64,000 nucleotides of DNA from Epiperipatus broadwayi (taxonomy: Eukaryota; Onychophora; Udeonychophora; Euonychophora; Peripatidae): positions 1 to 64,000 of the forward strand of contig JAQFVV010012669.1 in assembly GCA_028023455.1 (NCBI GenBank). The letters run 5' to 3'. This document shows positions 37,718 through 48,094 of the stretch, in pieces. Both the position numbers and the translations under genes were made by a program. The notes beneath the pieces are model-generated. The model made no database searches and was not told the DNA's origin. It saw nothing but the letters and a program-made list of their open reading frames with translations. Each line of letters starts with the position of its first letter. Positions within the stretch are counted from its first letter, which is position 1.

Positions 37718-38640
37718 GAATAGATAAGAAATATCCAATAGCAGAAACAAGCTAATAGGTGATGATGCTAAATAAATCCAATTGCTCTCATTATGTAAGG
37801 AGATCTGCCTATAAAAAGGCAGTCCATTTGAAGATAAAGCCTGACAACAACAATTAACTGTCAGAATAGAATTGCTATACACACGTTACTCACTATATTG
37901 TTAAAGCAGTGAGGCAAATTAACGAAGAATTGGAAGTGACTAGATCATTAACTAGACACCAGGCAAGCTATCATGATACATCTGGAAGTGCTAGGTAAAC
38001 CTAGTAAAGCATCTGAAGTCCCTTTTTTCAACAGTTGCATGGCAACTAAATGCTATATCTAGCCAATTAGCAGGCATACTGTATATCAAACATTACTGTA
38101 TATATTTAATAATATTTAAATACAAGTATAATTAATATATCTGGAGTTTAGATATAATATAGGGAATTTGAAAAGAGACTTTCAAGTTCCCTTCAGCTAT
38201 TCATTATATCTCATGCAACTGATACACATGATCACACACATGTGAAAAAAGGTAAATGATTTCCAAAATATATATTTTGTGCTAATCCAGCACTCATCAA
38301 TTGGTCCAAATTATTTTCCACACACATATCAGTGCTCAATTTACATTAAGATAGCAAAGTTTGAAGATTTGCTATCTTAATATAAACCGAGCATTGATTA
38401 TATATATGTGGGAGATGATGATTTGGACTGGTAAGTGCTAATTCAGCACAAAATATGTATATTGGAAATCATTTATCTTTTTTATGTGTGATGATGTGTA
38501 TCGGTTATGAGATAGAGTGAATAACTGAAGGGAGCTTAAAAATTTGTGTTCAAATCCCCTATATTGTACACATTTGTAAATATATTATATATAAGCTGAA
38601 TAAAATAATCATATTTATACGAGTTTGTGTTTATTACATT
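37718..38640 (+). repeat. TRIM 5' LTR, remaining pieces
   Basis: 37718-38152 and 38570-38640 align with the 3' LTR at 38925-39360: caatagcagaaaca, ataggtgatgatg, a TATA region (cctataaaaaggcagtcc versus gactataaataggcagtcc), agcatctgaagt, and ATTTATACGAG near the end. The interruption 38153-38569 is a MITE. Confidence 0.7.
38153..38569. mobile_element. Foldback MITE inside the TRIM LTR
   Basis: A near-palindrome. Outer arms ATAATATAGGG...AATTTGAA and the inverse ...CAAATCCCCTATATTGTA mark the ends; the perfect central stem is TTAAGATAGCAAA (38347-38359) with TTTGCTATCTTAA (38368-38380). Arms are about 200 bp with many mismatches. TA at both edges fits a Tc1/mariner-type 2 bp target. No ORF. 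Confidence 0.7.
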
Positions 38641-38814
38641 CATATAGATTTGGTAAAATCTTGACAGAAACTAAAATTGACAGATAAAGTCACCAGACCT
38701 GCTGATGAACACATTGAACCTGATGATAATGAACCAGACTTGAAGAAGCCAGGAAGAGGCAAGATGTCCATCAAAGCATCTTGATAATTACATTCTCCAG
38801 GCTTAATATTATCT

Positions 38815-38825
38815 GGGGGGGGGGG
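38815..38825 (+). other. Polypurine tract of the TRIM
   Basis: Eleven G residues directly before the TG of the 3' LTR. Second-strand priming sites of Copia-type elements sit at exactly this position. Confidence 0.6.
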
Positions 38826-39360
38826 TGTTATAGTTCAACTAACCTTCAACTAATGGACTAGTTAAGATTCCATCCTATATTGATCGGATGAACATTCATC
38901 ACTACAGACCAATGGATATATGGATAAGATACATCCAATAGCAGAAACATGCCAATAGGTGATGATGTTCAGTAAATTTAATTTGTTCTCATTATGGAAT
39001 GGGATTTGACTATAAATAGGCAGTCCATTTGGAGATAAAGTCAGACAACAACAATCAACTGTCAGAACTGAATGTCTATTATATTGTTAAAGCAGTGGGT
39101 CAAGTTCATGTTAAACTGGAAGCTTTTAGATTATAAACTAGAAATGAAGCAAGCTGTCACATAAAGCTGGAAGTGTTACTGTATTTACACATGAGGCAAG
39201 CTATCACAGACAAGCTGAAAGTGTTATATAAACCTAGAAGAGCATCTGAAGTTTCTTATTTCAACAGTTTCATAGCAACTAAACGCCATACCAAGCCAAC
39301 ATATCAAACTTATTATTGTACACATATTGTATTTATACGAGTCTGTGTTTATTAAATTAA
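38826..39360 (+). repeat. TRIM 3' LTR
   Basis: About 535 bp, uninterrupted, so it serves as the template for recognising the split 5' LTR. Contains ACTATAAATAGGC (TATA box) near 39010 and gtatttatacgagtctgtg near the end. The terminal CA seen in the 5' LTR (ATTACA) appears mutated to ATTAAA here. Confidence 0.7.
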
Positions 39361-39364
39361 TATA

Positions 39365-40480
39365 TAAACACAACATCCACAAACAAAGCAACCGATGAAT
39401 ATCAATTTGTGGATTAATGATTCCAAACAAAAGCTAAGAATCACATCAGCGTAACTTTTACATGAGCTAATGATTTAGAAAGAATCAATTGCACCTGCAC
39501 TGAACAAGCAACAGTAAAAATTATGTGTCATTTTAAAAACAAACTATTAGCTTATTTGACTTTTTTAGCTAATAAAAAGCATATGCAAATATAAATTTAT
39601 AAATGGCCCAGCATCTGAAGTAGGGAAAGATATTTTTATGTTTGCTTAAAAATAAATTATACAAAGAAGCTCTGAAGAACATGTATATATGTAAACAAAG
39701 ATAGTAATTTGTATGAAAAAATTTCTACTTTTGATCGGATCATTAAAATTTAAGAAATAACAAACATAAAAAATAAATGTTTTTAATTTATGATAAGTAT
39801 TTAGATTAAGGTTGTTTTCTAACAACATCTGGATTAGTACTCATAACAAGCTTTTATAAGGTTTATGCTAATCAGAAGTGATTTAAAGCAGATAAAAATA
39901 TAAAAGTAGCAGACAAAACAACAGAAAAGAGAAGAATCAGCTGTGAAAATAGAAGCAAATCTCACATAATTTGTCCTTATAGGTAATAAAGATAATGAGA
40001 GCATGTTACCGGTCATTTGGATGTTATTACTTTGGTAAATTTATGGATTAATTAGATATCATGTATGTGATTAATTCTTAATATACATTTATTTTAATTA
40101 CTAAACATCACATAATCATTATATACACCAACTTTACTCATTGTTACAAATCAACTTCATAATTATATTATTAATTCAATGAAGTATGTATTTAATTTCT
40201 ATAGATAGCGAGAATCAAAATTTTACGAATGACAATCTATTGCCATATCTAAATTTTATTGTTGTAAAGTCAATAAGGTGTATAAGTAGTACATTATATG
40301 TTTAGTATCCATACATAGTACTTACATTATTTAAATTTTACTTAAAAGAGATTATAAATGACTAATTAAAACTGGAAGAATAAAAGTTCAGTGAAATATA
40401 TTTATTTGCCTGGGTGATAAATGGCTTGCAATTGAATTGAAAATTTCTACATTAATTTCTGACTAAGAAAATGAAAGACT
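39365..40480. other. AT-rich intron sequence, nothing recognised
   Basis: Part of BPNT2 intron 1. Several short minus-strand open frames are present but have no domain or splice context that I can support. Confidence 0.4.
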
Positions 40481-40483
40481 GAG

Positions 40484-40600
40484 AGGGGGGGGGGAACTCA
40501 GTTGGTTAAGTAAATGAATTTGTTGGATTCAATTTGCCATGGAGCCATTAGAATGAAATTTAACCTCCTAAACAAATAATGATGACTGTTCTTGTGCATA
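40484..40600 (+). repeat. Possible tRNA-derived SINE
   Basis: After a G run, aaCTCAGTTGGTTAAG strongly resembles a tRNA D-arm/A box, and GGATTCAATTTGC about 35 bases later is a weak B box. The rest is AT-rich. No poly-A tail or target duplication was found, so the call is tentative. Confidence 0.35.
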
Positions 40601-40779
40601 ACAATCTTATGCTTAACAAGCGGTTAAGAAGAATGACGTAAGAAATTTAAAATAAAGCTCTGTGAAAATAATAAATGCATTAATTACAAAGCAACTTTTT
40701 AAATACAGTTTATAAAGTTAATCATCATTAAGCCATGAGAGAAATGGCAAATAGTCCTTTTAATATTTATTTTATATCT

Positions 40780-41455
40780 GTGCTGAGAAAAACTATTAAC
40801 AAACGTGTATTTAATGAAGCTGAGCACTTTTGAGGGTGAAATATGTTCTCATATTCATAACATTGATATATAACATAATTGGGTGCATATCTATACATAG
40901 ATCATAAATATATTTAAATGTATGTCAATTATATTGGTCATTTCTTCAATGGGGGAAGGATTCCTTCTTATTTATGGCATTGGGGTTATTGGCTATATTT
41001 CATGCCTCTCCAATCTTCCACCTGGAGTCATTTTGCTCGATGTTGGTGGCTATAGGCTCATATATGTAGCCCATTGTGTTTTGGCATTTGAGAAAGATAG
41101 ACTTATGTTCTGGATTATTTATGGCTTGTTTGTAAAGGTATCTGTGTTGAGAAATCCTTGTAGAGGCATGCACATTTCACTGTAATAGGCAGCACTGCAT
41201 CCTGTTTGGGGGCATGCAATTTTATATATGGTGTATGGAGTTTGATCATTATGAAGTCTGACCTTAGAATTATTTATCAGCCTATTTGTTGTGGGAGAAG
41301 TAAGATGGCTTACTCGATGTGTTTGTGAGTAAACTTTATTTAGATTTTAGTGACTCATGGTAAGTATGGGAGCAGTATCCAAGGTTTCTCATTTTTGGAC
41401 AGATTTATTATTTTATTGTAAAATTGTTTGATTCTCCTTGTAAAATATAATCGAG
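40780..41455 (+). repeat. Left arm of long inverted repeat
   Basis: About 675 bp that recurs inverted at 43085-43765. Landmarks: ctattaac, aagctgagcacttt, ccacctggagtcatt, gaaagatagacttatgttc, ttgagaaatcctt, gcatgcaattttatatat and tttgattctccttg. An 87-codon frame (40922-41185) is open here, and the matching frame in the other arm is also mostly open. No known domain. Confidence 0.75.
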
Positions 41456-41529
41456 CTACATAGCTCCAAAAACAGGAAAGTCTATCAATATAGTAAAATC
41501 ACAACATGTTAAATCCAATTATTCGTTAA

Positions 41530-42600
41530 CACAAATTAATTTTATAATCATCATCAACCATTATCAATGCACTGCAGGATGGTCTCTCCAAGTTCAATCC
41601 ATATCCGATCTTTAGCTTCTCTTCTCTACATCATTCCTACACACTTTCTTATTTCATCCATCCATCTGACATGTGGTCTCTTTCTGGGTAATCTCTTGAA
41701 ATCCAGTTTAAGATTTCAATTGTCCTTCTATTATAATTTCTTCTAGCAATATGTCCAGCCCAACTCCACTTCAATTATTTAATTTTTTCAATGAGGTTGC
41801 AATCCGTTTGTTGTCTTACCCATATATTGCGTTTTTGATCTCTTGTACTCCTGACATGCATCTCACCATATTTTTTTTTGAGTAGTCTGAAGTCTCTGTA
41901 TTGCTCTTCTATTGAGCGTCCAAGTCTCAGATCCATAAGCAACTGGTAAAACATATTTATTAAAAACCTTCCTTTTCAAACACACAGGTATATTTCCTTT
42001 TAATATCAGGTTATTTCTACCATAAGCACTCCAACCAAGTTTAATTCTATGATTACTTTCATCCATTATGTTTCCATCTGTGGTAATAATCTGATCAAGG
42101 TATTTGTAGTTGTTAACTTCTTCTAACTCAAAATCCATTGAACATTACTTTAGTCTTTTTAACATTTATCTTTAGTCCTACTTTCTTACTTTCATCAGAT
42201 AACTCTTGCAACATTTCCTGAAGCTTTAAAGCATTATTTGCAAAACAACTACATCATCTGCAAAATCTAATAACCTTCATTTATTTTTACTCCTTTATCT
42301 TTCCATTTTAATACACAAAATACTTTTTGCAGTACTGCTGTAAAAAGTTTTGGAGATATGGAGTCACCCTGTCTTACACCCTTCTCAATGTTGACTTTCC
42401 TAGTATCATTATGTAATCTAATTGTTGCTGTTGCATTTTTATAAATATTCATCAGAATATAACAATATCCTGGGTCTATACCTTGATGATCCAATGCTTT
42501 AATCATTGAAGAAATGTTTATAGAATCATATGCCTTTTTATAATCTACAAATCCAAAACATAATGGCAACTCATATTCAATTTTATAATAGACTCCCTTA
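41530..42600 (-). pseudogene. 5'-truncated RTE-clade LINE reverse transcriptase
   Basis: Minus-strand RT remnant. 42267-42598 reads ELPLCFGFVDYKKAYDS, then GVRQGDSISPKLFTAVL, the finger/palm motifs of RTE elements. FADDVVVLQ, the catalytic box, appears at about 42240-42262 in a shifted frame. 41863-42138 continues with NNYKYLDQIITTDG, RRxIKLGWSAYGR-like HRIKLGWSAYGR, and YGSETWTLNRR. Downstream frames run on to about 41545, ending in a gatgatgat-like 3' tail. The 5' endonuclease domain is missing and at least two frameshifts are present, so it is dead. It lies between the arms of the long inverted repeat. Confidence 0.88.
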
Positions 42601-42609
42601 ATTGGCTAG

Positions 42610-43084
42610 ACAACAACAGTCACCCTGTTTGATGGACAGTATTATAACATGACTAATGGAGGGATTATCTATAAGTGGGATTATCTCATATATTTATTTT
42701 AATAACATTGAAAATCAGATCCTTCCTAAATACATTAAAAATACTACCAATTTAATATACTCAAGATTACATAAATGACGTGTTTATATGCTGTCCAGAG
42801 TCCCTAATGAATAAAATTAAAACAAATCTTGAGGCTAAATCCGCATTATCTTAGGCGATCAAGTGAGAAGACCAACAAAGAGTTAAAATAGTTAGATATC
42901 CAGAGAGATAATCCCCAATTAAATTACAAAATGCGTATTAAACCTATACAAATAAGAGGTTAAATACACCAGTTTTATCATTGTTTATTTACAGAAATCA
43001 CCACTTATACAAGTATGACTCTAAAATCAAACATTGAGAAATACCTAAACAAATTAATTGGGCTAGCATGCAAATATTCAGATC
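42610..43084. other. Spacer between RTE remnant and right arm
   Basis: AT-rich; no ORF, repeat or element edge recognised. Confidence 0.4.
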
Positions 43085-43765
43085 TCACAAGGAGAGTCAA
43101 ACAATTTTATAATAAATAAAAACAAACCAGTCCAAATATGACAAAGCTTGTATACTGCTCCCATACACACGAGTTGCCAAAAATCTAAATAAAGTTTGCT
43201 CATAAACACATCGAATAAGCTATCGTATTCCTCTCACAACAAATACACCGATAAAAATTCTAAGGACAGACTTAATAACGATCAAAATCCACACACCATA
43301 TATAAAATTGCATGCCCCAATCAGGATTCAGTATTATCTCTTGCAGTGAATCACATACATACCTCTCTATAAGGATTTCTCAAAACAGATATATTTACTA
43401 ATGAGCCATAAATAACTCTGAACATAAGTCTATCTTCCTTGAGCACTAAAATGTAATGGGCCACCCATTTGAGTCCATAGCCAGTAATATCGCATGCATA
43501 AAGAGAAATGACTCCAGGTGGAAGGTTGTAGAGGTGTAGCATATAGCCAACAACCCCAATCTCATAAATAAGAAATAATTCTGCTTCCCCTATCGAAGAA
43601 ATGTATAATATAATTTACATATATTTATGGCCTATATATAAATATGCACTCAATTACACATATATCAATACTATAAATATGAGAATATAATTCACCCTTG
43701 AAAGCACTAAGCTTCAATAAGTGCGCACTCGTTAATAGCTTTTTTTAAGACAGCACCTAAATAGA
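43085..43765 (-). repeat. Right arm of long inverted repeat
   Basis: Inverted copy of 40780-41455, noticeably diverged. Its minus strand keeps NLPPGVISL, EDRLMF and SVLRNPY from the corresponding frame of the left arm. Either two copies of one interspersed repeat landed in opposite orientation, or these are long terminal inverted repeats of a DNA element whose centre was replaced. Confidence 0.75.
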
Positions 43766-43769
43766 TATT

Positions 43770-44575
43770 TATACATTACAGTGCTAGTTTGAACATTTTA
43801 AAAGTTGAATAATAATGGAGATGTTTAAGATGGGGAATTAATAAGCGGTCATTTGTAAGGAAATAAAAATGACAGAAAATCTGGATGGTGCCCTTATTTA
43901 TATTGAAAACCAAGTTACCGTTAATTTGAAAATAATTTCTTTATATATCACATAAAATAAACTAAAATATGAGACTAATATAATGATGAATAGTATATGT
44001 TAGTTAAATCTTTTGAACAAAAATAATGGCTGGCACAATAAGCATAACAGTAACTTGCATTACAGTCGTGTTATTTCATGATCAGCATATCAACATTCTT
44101 TTAACTAATCCATATTAGCATGGGACCTTTATTCTATTTGGAATAGCAAGATATTCTTTTTATCTATTAAAGAAAGAGATTATTATAACAAGTTATCTGA
44201 AAGAATCTCAAAATTCCTTTCTGGATTTAAACCGAAGACATAGCAGCCTAATATATTAATCACTATAGCAATATGCTATACAGTATTTTAAGTAATGCAA
44301 ATAAAATCTAATTAAAAAAGTTAAAAAAAAAAGAAGAAAGCTATTTTGACCTAAGAAGAGCTTAGTTCAATTAATGGTTAGAATATTGGGATTTTCTATT
44401 TTTAAAATTGCATTATACAATATACACTCTATTCCACTGACCATGGGTATTATAATAAAACGGCAACACCCATTCATCATTAGTATATATTAGTTATCGT
44501 TTAATAAGATTCCTTTTAATAAATAAAGTATTTTCAATGTAAACAACTTTTTAAAATTGATGCGATATTGATAGA
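43770..44575. other. BPNT2 intron 1, right end
   Basis: AT-rich. 44345-44400 (agagcttagttcaattaatggttagaatattggg in two parts) looks vaguely like a tRNA-derived A box, too weak to call. Nothing else seen. Confidence 0.35.
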
Positions 44576-44579
44576 TTAC

Positions 44580-44912
44580 CCTAATATCTGGAAAAGATTT
44601 CTTCAGTCCATAATACATGGCTTTGTGCGACCTCATATCTCCAATAGTCAATGGATCATTAGCACCTTCTTTAGTTTTTCCTTTACTTGTTTCGCCTAAA
44701 TATGCACTTTCACGAACATATTTAACTTCTTGTCCACCCCTTTCTGCTATTTCAAGAGCAATGATTAATAGTTCTTTTAGACTAACATTATTTTCGGACT
44801 TAAAAAATTGTCCACTATATATATAATATGTAAACAGACAGCTTAAAAGTAAAACAAAAATAAATCCGGCCGAATTTATTTTTAACTTTATCCCAGCCAT
44901 TCTTATCATCAT
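44580..44912 (-). CDS. BPNT2: BPNT2/IMPAD1 exon 1, Golgi PAP phosphatase N-terminus
   Basis: 333 nt, 111 codons, ending in phase 0 at AGG|GTAATC. The start chosen is the first Met of MMIRMAGIKLK; the frame is open further upstream but the 5' sequence there is A/T-rich and not conserved in style. Residues about 13-33 (SAGFIFVLLLSCLFTYYIY) form a signal-anchor, expected for a type II Golgi membrane protein whose catalytic domain faces the lumen. LKELLIIALEIAERGGQEVKYVRE, ETSKGKTKEGANDPLT and GDMRSHKAMYYGLKKSFP follow the family (vertebrate BPNT2 has SKGKTREGAEDKMTSGD). The enzyme clears PAP produced by Golgi sulfotransferases; family members need Mg2+ and are lithium-sensitive. Exon 2 is 17 kb away. 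The gene is incomplete within the window. Confidence 0.9.
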
Positions 44913-45156
44913 CGCGCTGCGTTCACATTTTGAAATTTTTATACTGAGTAAGGGCAAAAAGAAAAAATCTTTTTTTGCACTTATTTTTTCGAGGTAAAAA
45001 TTAATTGATTTCAAAAAAAGTAATAAGGCGTAAACATATGATTAAAATATAAAAATAAAATTTCAGTAATAAAATTTAATCCAATGGTTCATGAAATTGC
45101 TGAAAATACGAATCTAAACCATAAACAATAAAGCGAATACAGTAATAACTATAATA
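44913..45156. promoter_or_regulatory. Probable bidirectional promoter
   Basis: 244 bp separate the minus-strand BPNT2 start from a plus-strand ATG at 45157. The stretch includes cgcgctgcg next to the BPNT2 ATG, the only CpG cluster nearby. No TATA box stands out, as is common in divergent housekeeping promoters. Confidence 0.45.
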
Positions 45157-45171
45157 ATGGCGTCCATGCAG
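45157..45171 (+). CDS. UBE2W: Probable UBE2W exon 1 (MASMQ)
   Basis: ATGGCGTCCATGCAG followed immediately by the donor GTAAATATT. It encodes MASMQ and ends in phase 0 after Gln. Vertebrate UBE2W, the E2 enzyme that attaches ubiquitin to protein N-termini, begins MASMQKRLQ, and the first exon as I recall it ends at this point. The start is divergent from BPNT2. A well-formed acceptor at 45338 (ttctttttcattactag) leads to a frame that stops after 16 codons without UBE2W similarity. I could not find the KRLQKELL exon downstream, so the identification rests on five residues plus the intron position. Confidence 0.4.
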
Positions 45172-45179
45172 GTAAATAT

Positions 45180-45710
45180 TCTTTTTATGTTCGGTGTTTT
45201 TGTGTAATTTATTTTTGCTTTATTAAATCTTGAATTTGACTTTTAAAAAAATAGGATATATATTTAAGATCAATTATTATTTTTTTCTTATTTTTATAAA
45301 TAAATATTTATCTTAAAATTTCTTTTTCATTACTAGGCTTATTGCTCATATGTTCTTAGCCTAAAAAATTGTGGGTTTTTGAAATGATGGCAACTTCACT
45401 CATTTATGTATAACGTTTATTTTGTTAATTATTCTCTAATTTTATCTTATATAACGTATTATATAAACTAATGTCACATTATTAATAGTAATATATATAT
45501 ACTTTTTAAAAATTACTATTGACGTCAGTTGTTTATTTTTGTAGTGTGAAAATGTCGATTTTTGTCTTTAATGAAAATCGAAAGCGAAATAAATATTTTT
45601 TATCTTATTTTTTGAAATTCATATATATATTAAAAAACTTAATTAAAGTATAACATTTTAATATATATAAACTATTATATGACAATCATTCGTAAAAAAA
45701 AAAAAGTGTA
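45180..45710. other. AT-rich sequence, nothing recognised
   Basis: Would be the first intron of the plus-strand gene if the exon at 45157 is real. Confidence 0.35.
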
Positions 45711-45728
45711 ATGCTCTAAGAGATTAAT

Positions 45729-45876
45729 CAATAAACATCATATGATCACCATTTCTTATGTTTGCTTATAACTCTTATTAAAACAGGCAAAACTCTCTAT
45801 ACGTATTGCCTTCTGGCATCCATTTATTACTCTGGCTTGTACTGAGTGGCAATACGTATAGAGAGTTGCCTGTTTT
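45729..45876. mobile_element. Compact 148 bp foldback relative of the 55.3 kb retrozyme
   Basis: Starts caataaacatcatatgatcacc and shares ggcaaaactc, cttctggcatcc and attactctgg with the element at 55274. Arms aaaacaggcaa...ctctctatacgtattgcc (45780-45810) and the inverse (45848-45877) fold into a hairpin. Direct repeats TCTAAGAGATTAAT flank it (45715-45728 and 45877-45890), a 14 bp target-site duplication. Such a long duplication fits target-primed reverse transcription and not a cut-and-paste MITE. No hammerhead core is present. Confidence 0.7.
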
Positions 45877-45899
45877 TCTAAGAGATTAATGTTCGGGGA

Positions 45900-47450
45900 A
45901 AAGGGACCATTATCAATGAAGTGATTAGATTCCGTCATCACAATAATGAATTAGCTATCAAGTAATCGTAAAAAGCAAATAGTAAATTATTTTGAAGATG
46001 TCTTTCATATAATCGCCAGGAGTCCATGTCGATTTTGAATTTGGTAGATATTTTTCATTTTACGTAGATGTCATTTATCAATGATTATTGATATTTTAAT
46101 TGTTCAAATAATTTTAGTTTAGAATGATGAACTCTATTTAATTTTACTTCTCTGATCATTTTTTAATATAGAGATAGTTTGTTCATTATGCAATTAAATA
46201 GCACTATATCTGATGTTTACATTCCCAAGAAGTTTTTATACATTTCCTTAGCGAATTAAAGAATCCCATCTAGATTATAGTAGTTGTTATAGCACTTCAG
46301 AAGTATTCTTGTGGATATTTCTAGAATTTTTTAGTTGAAATTATAGTTATTTGGGTAGAATTGCTAAATAATTTAATGATTTGGTTTCTGTTGGTAATAC
46401 TTTTAGTTTTTTAATTTCAGTTGGAATTTTGATGTGCATGTTTTTCAGTTTTGATATGACATTTACAATTGAGAAAGAAATATTACCAAAACCATAACTT
46501 TTTCACATATTTAGTGGAGGGAGTGAAAAACAATATTGTTGTCTTAGTACATCTATACTCATTTTGATTTCTTTTTACGGCCTTAAAGAAACATATAGGG
46601 TGAATTCTATTATCCACTGCATAGGTTCTTGTTTTTGCAGTAGTTATTATCTTTTTTTTTTTTTTTTCATGGTAGATAAGTGTTTATGAGTTGTTCCATA
46701 ACATGCATGAACCAGCATATTGTACTTTTATTTCACATTTTTCTCAAATACTTTATTATTTTCTAACTATGACTGATTGTATTTTTTTTAGGGCTGGATA
46801 TGTGAATTTTTTTTTTTTTTTACATTTGTGTTTAGGAATAGACAAAAATAAATTATTAATCAACAGGTTACAGACAGCAGGAATAAAAAAGAAATAATTC
46901 AATAAATTTTCTACTGAGAAGTATGGAAAAGAAGGAATATAAAAATAATTTAAAATGATTAATTTAAAACAATCAAATGTCTGGCCTTCAGTAAAATTAT
47001 ATAGAAAAGAGTTAATGATGTCAAGGAACTATAAAAAAATCAAATTTTCAAAGATATAAGACAACATCAGTAATATAGTGTATGATTTATTTGTTTGATG
47101 GAGCTTTTCTTACCATAGAGTGAAAGAAAAACTAATCGATAAAAATAAAATATCAATATTTAGTATTGAATTTACAACTATAAGAATATATTAAATAAAA
47201 TCAAGAAAGTAATATATTTTACAATAAAAATACTTTATTTACTAAATTTTAAAAAAATATAATATAACAATTTGTCAATTGATTGCCAAGCATTTTCAAC
47301 TCGTATGAGTCCTTATCAATGCAGTGTAAAAAAATCTATTTTTTCTTAGGGGATGGAATTCAACATTTCATTGTATTGGTCAGGAACAACTAATCGGAAA
47401 GCTGGTTAATTTTGAATTCATAGCACAAGATGAATTTTGTATAAGATACG
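45900..47450. other. AT-rich sequence, no gene recognised
   Basis: Long T runs near 46655 and 46810. The 46691-46897 plus frame has no known motif. Confidence 0.35.
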
Positions 47451-47459
47451 ATTCTTTAA

Positions 47460-47720
47460 TCGGTACTAGTCTTATAGCTTAAGACGCCGCTCTATGTCGC
47501 CGTTTTCACGCTAAAACACATAAAAATGCCGTTTCCGCGGCCGACACATTTGAACCCGCATTTTCTATAATACAACTTTTTTGTTGTGCTACAGATTGCA
47601 GGCCGCTATGTCGCGTCGCAAATACAGCATGTATGTCATGTCGCAGCAAATATATTTTCCGAATTCGCACAGTTTATAAAATGGTTACGGCTTGGTGAGA
47701 GGGTGTGTTTTTTTGAATTG
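47460..47720. other. CpG-containing patch
   Basis: Sequence such as gacgccgctctatgtcgccg and tttccgcggccgac is far richer in CpG than its surroundings, as is gccgctatgtcgcgtcgc further on. It could be a young element insertion or an unmethylated exon or promoter; no ORF or splice context supports a gene. A second, smaller patch (acggcccgggaatg) lies at 48720. Confidence 0.3.
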
Positions 47721-48094
47721 GATGGAAATGTTGTTTTCATTGGATTTTTTTTTTATTTTAAAGTATTGAAATGTTCAGATTTTGTAAAGTAATAATTATC
47801 AGACTTTTTACACCGTACTGTATTGAATTTTAATTGGGAAAATGTTGACAAGATATATGTGTAAAGTGAGTTGGAATTAGATAACGCGTCAAGTAATGTA
47901 CTGTTCCTAACATTCCATGAGACAAACAAGATTCTACCGTGTGTATATTTTTGAAGTAAAAAAAAGCGTAACAAAAATATCCAGTAAGAAAAGTACAATT
48001 CTGCACGATTTTTTTGTAAATTTCATAAAAAGCATATATTATAAACATGATTAATAAGTAAAGAAGACATTTTTGTTGGTGTTTAAAAAAGTTT

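Larger units (their letters stand above)
32210..39360 (+). mobile_element. Miniature Copia-like LTR element (TRIM), interrupted
   Basis: Two LTRs beginning TGTTATA (32210 and 38826) and ending near ATTTATACGAGTYTGTGTTT then ATTA frame only about 190 bp of internal sequence. The 5' LTR is split by two insertions: its pieces are 32210-32305, 37718-38152 and 38570-38640. The internal part has a degenerate primer site (atttggtaaaatc, compare the Copia initiator-Met site TTGGTATCAGAGC) and an 11-G polypurine tract directly before the 3' LTR. Only a short coding remnant (38681-38784, ending KMSIKAS then stop) is present. Such an element is non-autonomous. It lies antisense to BPNT2 within intron 1. 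Target-site duplication was not identified. Confidence 0.7.

Noticed and set aside
38701-38745. CTGATGA at 38702 as a further hammerhead core
   Set aside because: No GAAA with a pairing stem II follows and stem I cannot form; it is part of a coding remnant.
45338-45392. Exon 2 of the plus-strand gene after the ttctttttcattactag acceptor
   Set aside because: The frame stops after 16 codons and shows no UBE2W similarity.
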